From contig CAMNHX010000019.1 of NCBI GenBank assembly GCA_946539945.1, positions 1-10,148 on the forward strand: a stretch of DNA of 10,148 nt, in the 5' to 3' direction. This document shows positions 1 through 8,000 of this stretch, piece after piece. The position numbers and the translations under genes were made by a program. Numbering within the stretch: position 1 is the stretch's first letter; every line of letters starts with the position of its first letter. The notes beneath the pieces were generated by a model. The model worked only from the letters and a program-made list of their open reading frames with translations. It searched no databases and was not told where the DNA came from. Origin of the DNA: an uncultured Desulfobulbus sp. Lineage in GTDB: Bacteria; Desulfobacterota; Desulfobulbia; Desulfobulbales; Desulfobulbaceae.

Positions 1-1311
1 TGACTCTACCTGTTGGAGGCTGACCGCTATGCCACCAAGCGCGGGGTCTATACCTACACCTGGGAAGATGAACAGGAAGTCGCATGGCAGCGTCGGGGCC
101 AGGGGCATCTGGACTACTTTGCCATGAACGTGCTCCTGCAAAAGGCTGCTCTTGACCTGATGATCTTTCTCAACGAGCGGCCTGATGTGATCCACTGCCA
201 CGACGGCCATGCCGCCCTCTTGCCTGCCATGATGAAGGAAAACAGCGGCTGGCGGTCCTGCTTCGCCCGGACCGGCGCAGTGGTGACCATCCACAATGCG
301 GGTCAGGGCTATCATCAGGAGGTGAATGACCTGGGCTTTGCCCAGGCCATTACCGGTCTGCCCCGCCGGGTGGTTGACGACAGCCTGCTGAACGGGTCCT
401 TTGATCCCTTTCTGGCTGCCTCTGGCTATGCGGTGCTGAACACGGTCAGCGAGAACTATGCCCATGAGTTGCAGGCAAGTCAGGACGATGGCCGGACCGG
501 CTGGCTGGGGCACACACTTGCCGCCCGCGGCATCGTTTTGGCTGGCATTACCAACGGCATCAACCCTGCAGCCTTTGATTCCACCCGCCCTGAAAGTCTG
601 GGCCTGCCCCAGGGCTTCAATATCCGCACAGGCGACACTGCAGGCAAGTTCGGCTGCAAGAGCGCCCTGCAAGAGCAGCTTGCCCGGGTCAGGGTCTGGG
701 ACAAGGTGCGGCAATACGGCGTGATCAGCGGCCCGGCCAGCCTGCCGCTCTTTACCTTTATTGGCCGTTTGACTGCGCAGAAGGGCGTGGATATTGTGCT
801 GGAAGCGCTCTTGCACCTGCTGCAGGAAAAGAGCGCCCTGCACGTGCTGCTTCTGGGGTCTGGCGATGTCTGGCTGGAGCGCCAGCTTGAGCTGTTGAGC
901 GAATCCCCGCAGGGCTGGGGACGGGTCTGCTTTCTGAAAGGCTACGATTCCACAGTGGCCAACCAGGTCTATGCCGCAGGCGACTTTTTCCTGGTTCCCT
1001 CGCGGTACGAGCCTTGCGGTCTGACTGACTACATTGCCCAGCTTCTGGGCAACCTGCCCGTGGTCCATCGGGTGGGCGGTCTGGTCAAGGTTCTGGACGG
1101 CGAGACCGGCTTTTCCTTTGCCGACAGTTCGGCAGACTCCCTTGCCGAGGCCATGCGGCGGGCCATTGGGGTGTACGCAGAGGGGCCAGAAGGCGTTTTG
1201 CGTATGCAGCAGGCTGCAATCGCCAAGATAGACCGCGAACATACCTGGCAGCAGGTCATGGGCGCATACCTGGACCTGTACCGGGAAAGTATGCGGCGCT
1301 GGCAGGCTTGA
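1..1311 (+). CDS. glgA: Glycogen synthase (GT5 family), 5' part missing or broken
   Basis: Transfers glucose from ADP-glucose (or UDP-glucose) to the non-reducing end of alpha-1,4-glucan in the cytoplasm. Numbering from the TTG at 13 gives 432 residues. Visible GT5 landmarks are VIHCHDGHA (59-67), VTIHNAGQGY (91-100), ITNGIN (179-184), the C-terminal nucleotide-binding motif GRLTAQKG (251-258, Arg252 and Lys257) and the catalytic loop YEPCGLTDY (332-340, Glu333). The N-terminal K(T/S)GGL loop that binds the sugar nucleotide is absent; family members are about 470-490 residues, so some 50-100 residues are lost. Codons 4-12 (L-Y-L) still look like the family, but bases 1-3 are an in-frame TGA. 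The gene is therefore either cut by the window and interrupted (nonsense codon, frameshift or sequence error), or a truncated protein starting at TTG 13, which has no good ribosome site. It ends in TGA just before a terminator. Identity is confident; intactness is not. Confidence 0.85.
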
Positions 1312-1325
1312 GAGGTTTTTTCCCG

Positions 1326-1353
1326 CGCTGGCTCATGCGGGTCAGCGTTTTTT
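1326..1353 (+). terminator. Intrinsic terminator after glgA
   Basis: A stem of up to 9 pairs (1326-1334 with 1339-1347, including two G-U pairs) with loop ATGC is followed directly by six T (1348-1353). It begins 15 bases after the glgA stop and ends 25 bases before the gap start, so gap needs either read-through or a promoter overlapping this hairpin. It could act as an attenuator for gap. Confidence 0.75.
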
Positions 1354-1378
1354 CTTCACTCGTTTCAAGGAGTACATT

Positions 1379-2383
1379 ATGGCAGTAAAAATTGGCATCA
1401 ACGGCTTTGGTCGTATCGGCAGAAACGTGTTTCGCGCCCTGTCCTGCGATCCGCTCTTCAAGGACATTGAAGTGGTGGGTATCAACGATCTGACCGACGT
1501 GAAAACCCTGGCCCAGCTTCTGAAGTACGACTCGATCATGGGACGGGCCACGCAGGAGATCAAGGCTGGTGAAACGGGTCTGCTCGTGGATGGCAAGGAG
1601 ATTCCCATTACCAGCCACCGCAACCCGGCAGAGATTCCGTGGCGCAGTCTGGGTGCGGAGTACGTTTTTGAGTGTACAGGTCTGTTCACCGACCAGGAAA
1701 AGGCCCAGCCCCACATCGACGCCGGGGCAAGCAAGGTCATCATCTCCGCGCCAGCCAAGGGTGGGGTCAAGACCATTGTCATGGGTGTGAATGAGGACGA
1801 GTACAATCCGGCAGAGCATCATATCGTGTCCAATGCCTCCTGCACCACCAACTGCTTGGCTCCGGTGGCGCAGGTAATTTTGAACAACTTTGGCATCAAG
1901 CGCGGTCTGATGACCACGGTCCACGCTTATACCGGCGATCAGCGTCTGGTGGATGCACCCCACAAGGACCTGCGGCGGGCGCGTGCGGCAGCGCTCTCCA
2001 TGATTCCCACCAAGACCGGCGCTGCTGCTGCTGTGGCCCTGGTCATTCCTGAACTGAAGAACAAGTTTGACGGTCTGGCGGTGCGCGTGCCCACACCCAC
2101 GGTTTCCTTGGTTGATGTGGTGATTGAAGTGGAGCGGGAAACTACTACAGACGAGGTCAACAAGGTCTTGGCTGCTGCGGCCAACCGCTATCTGGGCTAT
2201 ACTGATGAGCCTTTGGTCTCCATTGACTTCCGGGGCGATGCCCACTCTTCCATTGTGGACGGGACCTGCACCCGGGTCATAGGAACCACGGTGAAGATCA
2301 TGAGCTGGTATGACAACGAGTGGGGCTATTCCAACCGTATGCTCGATCTGGTGCGCCACATGGACGCCAACAAGGCGCTGTAA
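1379..2383 (+). CDS. gap: Glyceraldehyde-3-phosphate dehydrogenase, type I
   Basis: Oxidises and phosphorylates glyceraldehyde 3-phosphate to 1,3-bisphosphoglycerate with NAD+ in glycolysis, and runs in reverse in gluconeogenesis. The 334-residue product is full length. The N-terminal Rossmann motif is INGFGRIGR (7-15). Asp37 in GINDLTD follows the second strand and is typical of NAD-specific enzymes. The catalytic motif SNASCTTNCLAP places the nucleophile at Cys155, and His182 in TVHAYTGDQ is the catalytic base. The C-terminal SWYDNEWGYS motif is also complete. The start is set by a good ribosome site AAGGAG (1367-1372), six bases before ATG. Terminators flank the gene on both sides, so it is probably a single-gene unit despite following glgA in the same direction. 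Confidence 0.97.
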   Translation: MAVKIGINGFGRIGRNVFRALSCDPLFKDIEVVGINDLTDVKTLAQLLKYDSIMGRATQEIKAGETGLLVDGKEIPITSHRNPAEIPWRSLGAEYVFECTGLFTDQEKAQPHIDAGASKVIISAPAKGGVKTIVMGVNEDEYNPAEHHIVSNASCTTNCLAPVAQVILNNFGIKRGLMTTVHAYTGDQRLVDAPHKDLRRARAAALSMIPTKTGAAAAVALVIPELKNKFDGLAVRVPTPTVSLVDVVIEVERETTTDEVNKVLAAAANRYLGYTDEPLVSIDFRGDAHSSIVDGTCTRVIGTTVKIMSWYDNEWGYSNRMLDLVRHMDANKAL

Positions 2384-2405
2384 TCCGGCTTGTGTCCCCT
2401 GTCTC

Positions 2406-2443
2406 AACGGCTTCTTCACGGTGAAGAAGCCGTTTCCTTTTTT
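2406..2443 (+). terminator. Strong intrinsic terminator after gap
   Basis: A perfect 12-bp stem (2406-2417 with 2423-2434, AACGGCTTCTTC / GAAGAAGCCGTT) with a 5-base loop is followed by a T-rich tail ending in six T (2438-2443). It starts 22 bases past the gap stop and ends 14 bases before the next gene, so that gene's promoter is not obvious. Confidence 0.92.
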
Positions 2444-2457
2444 CTGACCGAGTTCTG

Positions 2458-2742
2458 ATGAAAAAATACATTGTGCTGATTTCGGGCGTGAATGCCCAAG
2501 TGGAAGCAGAAGGTTATGTGCAGCGGTGCAGCTTTCACACCACTCGCCTGTTTGAGGCTGAAGACCCGCATCATGCCCGACACCTGGCAAGGGATACGGT
2601 TGATCGCGAACTGGACGGCGTGATCCACAACAAGAGCGGAGATCCGCTGGTGATCTCCGTGGACTGGATGAAGGAGGTGGAATCCTTTGAGGAGTACGGC
2701 GATCTGCCCTACAAGGACGAGTTTGTCTGGTTTCGGGAATGA
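2458..2742 (+). CDS. Conserved-looking small protein of unknown function (94 aa)
   Basis: I do not recognise the family. The 94-residue product opens with a hydrophobic beta-strand-like segment (YIVLISGVNAQVEAEGY, 4-20). A likely helix follows (AEDPHHARHLARDTVDREL, 34-52), then a second strand (DPLVISVDW, 62-70), and the tail is acidic and aromatic, ending in DEFVWFRE. It has no signal peptide or membrane segment and only one cysteine (Cys24), so it is probably a small soluble cytoplasmic protein with an alpha/beta fold. Codon use resembles the neighbouring housekeeping genes, which supports real coding. The ribosome site is poor: only GAG at 2450-2452 lies upstream of ATG. The gene sits 14 bases after the gap terminator and is convergent with yajC. 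Confidence 0.7.
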   Translation: MKKYIVLISGVNAQVEAEGYVQRCSFHTTRLFEAEDPHHARHLARDTVDRELDGVIHNKSGDPLVISVDWMKEVESFEEYGDLPYKDEFVWFRE

Positions 2743-2768
2743 GCGCCCCCCTTCTGTGGCAACGAAAC

Positions 2769-2807
2769 GATCAAGGCCGCGTCTGCATGGCAGACGCGGC
2801 CTTGATC
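2769..2807. terminator. Bidirectional terminator-like perfect inverted repeat
   Basis: Two 18-base arms (2769-2786 and 2790-2807, GATCAAGGCCGCGTCTGC and its complement) match perfectly around ATG, so the hairpin is very stable in either transcript. It lies between the plus-strand 94-residue gene and the minus-strand yajC, both pointing at it, as expected of a shared terminator. Neither side has a convincing run of T: the tail is TGTGCATTTGG on plus and GTTTCGTTGCC on minus. It may instead work as a 3'-end stabilising or Rho-assisted structure. Confidence 0.65.
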
Positions 2808-2836
2808 TGTGCATTTGGCGCTGTTCAGCAGGGGAA

Positions 2837-3202
2837 TCAGTTTTTCTTTTCCAGACTCTTTTTCTCCGCAGGGGCCTGGGCCTTTTCCGCTTCCGCCGCA
2901 GAACCCAGGATGGCGGAACGGCTGACCTTGATGCGGACATTGTCCGCCACTTCCAGGGTCACGACCGTCTCTGTCAGACCGGTAATCTGACCGTAGATGC
3001 CGCCGTTGGTAATGACCTTGTCCCCGCGCTTGAGGTTGTCCAGATACTGCTGGTGCTGCTTGGCCTTCTGCTGCTGGGGCCGGATCAGCAGAAAGTAGAA
3101 CACGAGAAAGATGAGAATAAGCGGGATGAACTGGGCCAGCGTGGCCGCGCCGCCAGAAGCAGGTGCAGCCGCTTCTCCGGCGGCATAGGCGATTCCTGTC
3201 AT
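2837..3202 (-). CDS. yajC: Sec translocon accessory subunit YajC
   Basis: Small inner-membrane protein of the SecDF-YajC complex that assists SecYEG in protein export. The 121-residue product has a short Ala/Gly-rich N-terminus, one transmembrane segment at about residues 23-40 (AQFIPLILIFLVFYFLLI), and directly after it the family signature RPQQQKAKQHQQYLDNLKRGDKV. A small beta domain follows (VITNGGIYGQITGL, 63-76), then a charged Ala/Glu/Lys-rich tail typical of variable YajC C-termini. The start is fixed by a strong ribosome site (GGAGG, complement of 3209-3213) six bases upstream of ATG. The gene lies 14 bases downstream of tgt, the conserved tgt-yajC arrangement. The usual next genes, secD and secF, are not here: the following gene is convergent. 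Confidence 0.95.
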   Translation of the reverse strand: MTGIAYAAGEAAAPASGGAATLAQFIPLILIFLVFYFLLIRPQQQKAKQHQQYLDNLKRGDKVITNGGIYGQITGLTETVVTLEVADNVRIKVSRSAILGSAAEAEKAQAPAEKKSLEKKN

Positions 3203-3216
3203 GAAAGTCCTCCGTA

Positions 3217-4675
<1,459 letters not shown>

Positions 4676-4683
4676 CAAATTTG

Positions 4684-4775
4684 GAGCATTTCCGTTTTGT
4701 CTTTTACTACTTTCACCGCTTTGCTGGAAAGTCACTCTGTTCAGCATGATAGAAAAAGTGAAAACGGAAACGCTC
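4684..4775. repeat. 92-bp inverted-repeat element (MITE-like)
   Basis: GAGCATTTCCGTTTT (4684-4698) and AAAACGGAAACGCTC (4761-4775) are complementary over 15 bases with one mismatch, enclosing 62 bases without an open frame. It abuts repeat copy A, with eight bases between them. No target duplication is evident. It could be a small non-autonomous element or a long-range hairpin. Confidence 0.4.
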
Positions 4776-4835
4776 TAACCACTTGTTTTTTCATGGAAAA
4801 TCAGAATTCCCACAGCCTGTGGGACAGCAATGCCC

Positions 4836-4880
4836 CAAAACCAAAGGGGTCTGCCGGTGATTCATCCCGACAGACCCCTT
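4836..4880 (-). terminator. Probable terminator of lpxC
   Basis: AAGGGGTCTG (4844-4853) and CAGACCCCTT (4871-4880) form a perfect 10-bp stem, extended inward by CGG/CCG. In the lpxC transcript it is followed by TTTGGTTTTGG, a moderate U-rich tail. It begins 34 bases after the lpxC stop. A second small hairpin at 4808-4824 lies just beyond. Confidence 0.65.
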
Positions 4881-4914
4881 GTTTGTGGGTGGAGAGTGTC
4901 CTGTAGAGAGGTAC

Positions 4915-5802
4915 TCAATGAATCTGGTCGCTGGTCACGTACTCCCAGCAGTCAGGACTGGCGAAAAGTTTTTTCAGAAAGGCCTGATGCAGTGTGTGCC
5001 CGGAACGGTCGGCAATGAGGTGTCCCACAATGGGTGCGCCCGCCAGCGCCGCGTCGCCGATAATGTCCAGCATCTTGTGGCGAACAAACTCGTCCTTGTA
5101 GCGCAATCCACCTTCATTCAACACGCTTTTGCGGTTCCAGTGAATGGCGATGACGTTGTCCAGAGTACCACCCAGAGCCAGACCGTGCTGCCACAGCTCT
5201 TCCACCTGTTCCACATAGCCAAAGGTACGGGCTTTGGCGATTTCTTCAATGAAGTTCCGGCGGTTGAGTTCAGTGGCGTAGCGCTGGTTCTGGATCAGTT
5301 CGGCGTCAAAGTTGATGCTGCACGTCAGGCGGCAACTGTTTTCAGGCTCAACGCGCATACTCTTGCCGCCCTCCTCGTACTCCACCGGACGGGTAATGTG
5401 CAGGTAGGTGCGGGGCGCGGACTGGCGCGTCCGTCCCGCCTGCCGTAACGCCTCCACAAAGGGCCAGGCACTGCCGTCCATAATGGGAATTTCCGGGTTG
5501 TCCACAGTGATGCGGGCGTTGTCAATACCCATGCCAGAGAGCGCGGCCATCAGATGCTCTACTGTGGAAATTTGCGCCTGTCCCCTGCCCAGGGTGGTAG
5601 CCAGCATGGTGGAGCCGACCAGATCAAAACGGGCCGGAATCTCCGGCTGATCAGGCAGATCTGTACGCACAAAGGTAATACCGGTCCCGGCAGGAGCGGG
5701 ATAGAGACCCAGACGGACTTTCTGACCGGAATGCAGACCAGAGCCGCTACAAAATGCAGGCTGTTGCAGGGTATATTGATAGTGTTCCAGTTTGGGTTCC
5801 AT
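4915..5802 (-). CDS. lpxC: UDP-3-O-acyl-N-acetylglucosamine deacetylase
   Basis: Zinc-dependent cytoplasmic enzyme that removes the acetyl group from UDP-3-O-acyl-GlcNAc, the committed step of lipid A synthesis; it marks a Gram-negative host with LPS. From ATG 5802 the product is 295 residues (E. coli LpxC is 305). Family motifs in order are GSGLHSGQKV (20-29), ISTVEHLMAALSGMGIDN (78-95, with Glu82 and zinc ligand His83), PIMDGSAWPFV (106-116), FVRHKMLDIIGD (239-250, with His242 and zinc ligand Asp246) and SGHTLH (267-272, His269). All catalytic residues are present. An ATG four codons upstream (5814) is an equal alternative; it has AGAGAAGAG almost touching it, while GAAGA lies five bases before 5802. 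The much longer open frame upstream is not LpxC-like. Confidence 0.95.
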   Translation of the reverse strand: MEPKLEHYQYTLQQPAFCSGSGLHSGQKVRLGLYPAPAGTGITFVRTDLPDQPEIPARFDLVGSTMLATTLGRGQAQISTVEHLMAALSGMGIDNARITVDNPEIPIMDGSAWPFVEALRQAGRTRQSAPRTYLHITRPVEYEEGGKSMRVEPENSCRLTCSINFDAELIQNQRYATELNRRNFIEEIAKARTFGYVEQVEELWQHGLALGGTLDNVIAIHWNRKSVLNEGGLRYKDEFVRHKMLDIIGDAALAGAPIVGHLIADRSGHTLHQAFLKKLFASPDCWEYVTSDQIH

Positions 5803-5814
5803 GATTTTCTTCAT

Positions 5815-6192
5815 CTCTTCTCTGAAAGCTGGATGGGGACGCGGTTCACACCGCACCTTCTGCATATCCCCAGAGCAAAAAGCAGACCATTCAGGCATTT
5901 TCCGGAAAAATTTTTGAACTTTTTCCAGTTTTCCAAGGAAAACAGGGAAGTAGATGGGGACACCTTGATCGTCTCTTGCAGGGTGGGAAGCAAAAAGGCT
6001 GTGGCAAAAAAAACACAGTCTCTGAAAAACAACACGGCTGTATCTTTTGTGCAACACAAAAAGGGAAAGGTTGGTTCGCTCAAAACAGCAAGGGGTAATT
6101 TTTCAAGATTCCCGCAAGCTGGCTCGTGCTTTCCTTCTCCACCCTGAAGGGTGGTGGGCTTATCGAGCGGACCGGTCCCCCAGCCAGACTGT
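5815..6192. other. 378-bp gene-free stretch upstream of lpxC
   Basis: No convincing gene was found. It is rich in A/T runs and small palindromes: GCGGT-TCAC-ACCGC (5841-5854) in the lpxC leader, GGAAAAA/TTTTTCC (5904-5910 and 5920-5926), TTTTGTG-CAA-CACAAAA (6045-6061), CCACCC-TGAA-GGGTGG (6139-6154) and GGACCGGTCC (6169-6178). The lpxC promoter and the regulator's terminator should lie here. On the minus strand a CTGTG/CACAG stem near 6002-6018 is followed by CCTTTTT, a weak terminator at best. Confidence 0.5.
6045..6061. promoter_or_regulatory. Operator-like palindrome
   Basis: TTTTGTG-CAA-CACAAAA is a perfect 7-3-7 dyad in the region between the regulator gene and lpxC. Its size and symmetry fit a dimeric DNA-binding protein, but no cognate regulator can be named and a weak RNA hairpin is equally possible. 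Confidence 0.25.
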
Positions 6193-7557
6193 TCAGGACT
6201 GGCGCAGGCTATCCAGATCAATGCCGTACCGGTTGATCTTTTCGTACACGCTCTTCCGGGAAAGCCCCAGAACCGCGCTGGCTGTACTCACCTGCCCGCC
6301 GAAGCGCCCCAACACAGTCAGTAAATACCGTTTTTCTTCGGCCTCCATGTGGGCCTTGAGGCTCTCCGGCTCGCCATCAGGCAGTGGCAGAGGAGACAAA
6401 CTCACTTGCCTTTCTTCACCCAGAATGCAGAAACGCCGCACCTCGTTGCGCAGTTCCCGCACATTGCCCGGCCAGGATCGCGCCGTCAGCCTGTCCAGAA
6501 AGTTCTGCGGCAAAAGCACTGGCTGACCTGCGTGCAAGAGATTGTACTCCTCGGCAAAGTGCCGCGCCAGCAGCGGGATGTCTTCTTTTCGCGCAGACAG
6601 TGGCGGGATTTTCAGCGGCAGCACGTTCAGCCGGAAATACAGGTCCTGCCGGAAGCGTCCGGCCCGGGCCTCTTCCTCCAGATCGTGGTTTGTGGCTGAC
6701 ACGATGCGGGCCTGCAAAGGGATAAGCGCGTTGCCGCCCAGCCGGGAAAAAGCCCGCTCTTCCAGCACCCGCAGCAGCTTGCCCTGAAGGTGCAGCGGCA
6801 GGGAACAAATTTCGTCCAGAAACAGCGTGCCACTGCCCGCAAATTCAAACTTGCCGGGCTTGCGGCTCTCCGCGCCGGTAAAGGCCCCACGTTCGTGACC
6901 AAACAGTTCGGATTCCAGCATTTCAGCGGGCAGAGCTGCCATATTGACCGCCACAAAGGGCTGTCCGGCAGCGGAAAGCGCGTGCAGTGCCCTGGCTGCC
7001 AGTTCCTTGCCCGAACCTGTCTCACCGCTGATGAGTACCGGGTCAGGCGCGGCAGCCATGGTTTCAATCAGTGCATAGACCTGCCGCATGGCCGGATGCG
7101 CACCCACCAGACCGTAAAAGGCGCTGCGCTCTGCCCGGCTGGCCGCCAACCTGGCCTGCAGTTCCCGGTTTTCCAGCATGAGTCGCTTCCGCTCCACAGC
7201 CCTGGTCAACGCACCCAGCAGCGTTTCCTCATCTACCGGCTTTTGGAGAAAGTCATAAGCGCCTTCTTTTACAGCCTTCACTGCCATGGCCACGTCTCCA
7301 TGCCCAGTGATGAGAATGACCGGCAAGTCCGGGTCCAGACCTTTCAGTTTTGCCAGCAACGTCATGCCGTCCATGCCAGGCATACGAATGTCTGCCAAAA
7401 CTGCGGCAAAGTCGCGCTTGCCTGTCTGTACTGCAGCCAGAGCCTCCAAGGGATTGGCAAAGGTATCAGCCGCATAACCGGCCAGTTCCAGGGTCTGGCG
7501 CAAGGCCAGCAGGAGATAAGGGTCGTCGTCCACGACCAGCAGACGCGGAAAGGACAT
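6193..7557 (-). CDS. Sigma-54-dependent response regulator, NtrC/DctD type
   Basis: Two-component activator that, when phosphorylated, remodels sigma-54 RNA polymerase using ATP. The 454-residue product is complete. The receiver domain (about 4-120) has VVDDDP (8-13), phospho-acceptor Asp56 in VLADIRMPGMDG, and QKP with Lys106. The AAA+ domain (about 148-385) has Walker A GETGSGKE (178-185), the sigma-54 contact loop GAFTGA (224-229), Walker B GTLFLDEI (243-250), the sensor-I region SATN (287-290) and RSWPGNVREL (360-369). A Fis-type helix-turn-helix follows (about 410-447, ASAVLGLSRKSVYEKINRYGI). The ATG sits four codons before the first receiver strand, so the start is secure although no good Shine-Dalgarno is present. 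The domain order matches DctD-like regulators, but the target is unknown. No histidine kinase is adjacent on either side, so it is an orphan within this window. Confidence 0.95.
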   Translation of the reverse strand: MSFPRLLVVDDDPYLLLALRQTLELAGYAADTFANPLEALAAVQTGKRDFAAVLADIRMPGMDGMTLLAKLKGLDPDLPVILITGHGDVAMAVKAVKEGAYDFLQKPVDEETLLGALTRAVERKRLMLENRELQARLAASRAERSAFYGLVGAHPAMRQVYALIETMAAAPDPVLISGETGSGKELAARALHALSAAGQPFVAVNMAALPAEMLESELFGHERGAFTGAESRKPGKFEFAGSGTLFLDEICSLPLHLQGKLLRVLEERAFSRLGGNALIPLQARIVSATNHDLEEEARAGRFRQDLYFRLNVLPLKIPPLSARKEDIPLLARHFAEEYNLLHAGQPVLLPQNFLDRLTARSWPGNVRELRNEVRRFCILGEERQVSLSPLPLPDGEPESLKAHMEAEEKRYLLTVLGRFGGQVSTASAVLGLSRKSVYEKINRYGIDLDSLRQS

Positions 7558-8000
7558 GAGCTGTTCTGGGGTTCGGATTGGGATCAGGATCGGTTTACAC
7601 GCGGCATCCGCACGTTCAGTTCAGAATACGCAAAACCGGAATCGTACATTCAATGCGCTCCTGTCTCAAAGGTTTTGCAATCAATTCTTGTTTCAGCGAA
7701 GCGGTACAAGTCCGTGGCTCTGCCCCTACTGTCTATCCCATTGATTTGTATCATGTCCCTTTAAGTTGATGACATTGGGGGAATAGGGGGTTAGTTCGTA
7801 ACCGTACAATTCCCCGCATTGGGGAATCTTGCGGCGAAAACCAAGCCTTGTTCCTCTGGGCAGCCTCCTTGAAGCAGGAACCCACCGAAGTGATTCAGGA
7901 GTCTTGTTTTGCTCCTGAACGCGGTAGGAATCTCCCGCCTTCAGGCGGGAGAGGATGTCAAAATTTGAGAAGTTATGAAAACCGTTCAAACCCTTGCCGA
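7558..8000. other. 443-bp gene-free stretch between regulator and protease genes
   Basis: The half nearest the regulator should carry its promoter; I saw no convincing sigma-70 or -24/-12 sigma-54 boxes. On the minus strand a 21-codon open frame (ATG 7649, stop 7584-7586) has a well-placed AGGAG eight bases upstream and ends 26 bases before the regulator start; it could be a leader peptide or chance. The other half is dispersed repeat copy B with its right-end hairpin. Confidence 0.5.
7768..7961 (+). mobile_element. Dispersed repeat, copy B: IS200/IS605-type tnpB tail with right end
   Basis: It begins GATGACATTGGGGGAATAG, shared with copy C, and contains TTCGTAACCGTAC and a hairpin (7802-7815 with 7821-7834, loop GCATT). 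Its translation RNRTIPRIGESCGEN leads to LKQEPTE, resembling the extreme C-terminus of TnpB proteins. Two hairpins follow: TTCAGGAG/CTCCTGAA (7894-7901 and 7912-7919) and a 9-bp stem TCTCCCGCC-TTCA-GGCGGGAGA (7931-7952). GGATGTCAA (7953-7961) comes directly after. A stem with a TTCA or TTTA loop followed by GGATGTCAA is a common right-end form in IS605-group elements. The rest of tnpB and any tnpA are absent, so this is a decayed or solo end, or a short non-autonomous derivative. In such elements this segment encodes the omega/reRNA. Confidence 0.6.

Noticed and set aside
1256..2590. 444-codon open frame on the minus strand over gap
   Set aside because: It is the antisense shadow of a highly conserved gene with strong codon bias; the composition (many His, Gln, Gly) is typical of such shadows and no family is recognisable.
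5554..6147. 197-codon plus-strand frame upstream of and overlapping lpxC
   Set aside because: Half is antisense to lpxC and the rest is A-rich non-coding sequence; no motif or ribosome site supports it.
6125..6165. Second IS605-type right end on the minus strand (CCACCC-TTCA-GGGTGG stem)
   Set aside because: The loop resembles copy B's right end, but the stem is only six pairs and no GGATGTCAA follows, so the similarity is too slight to claim.
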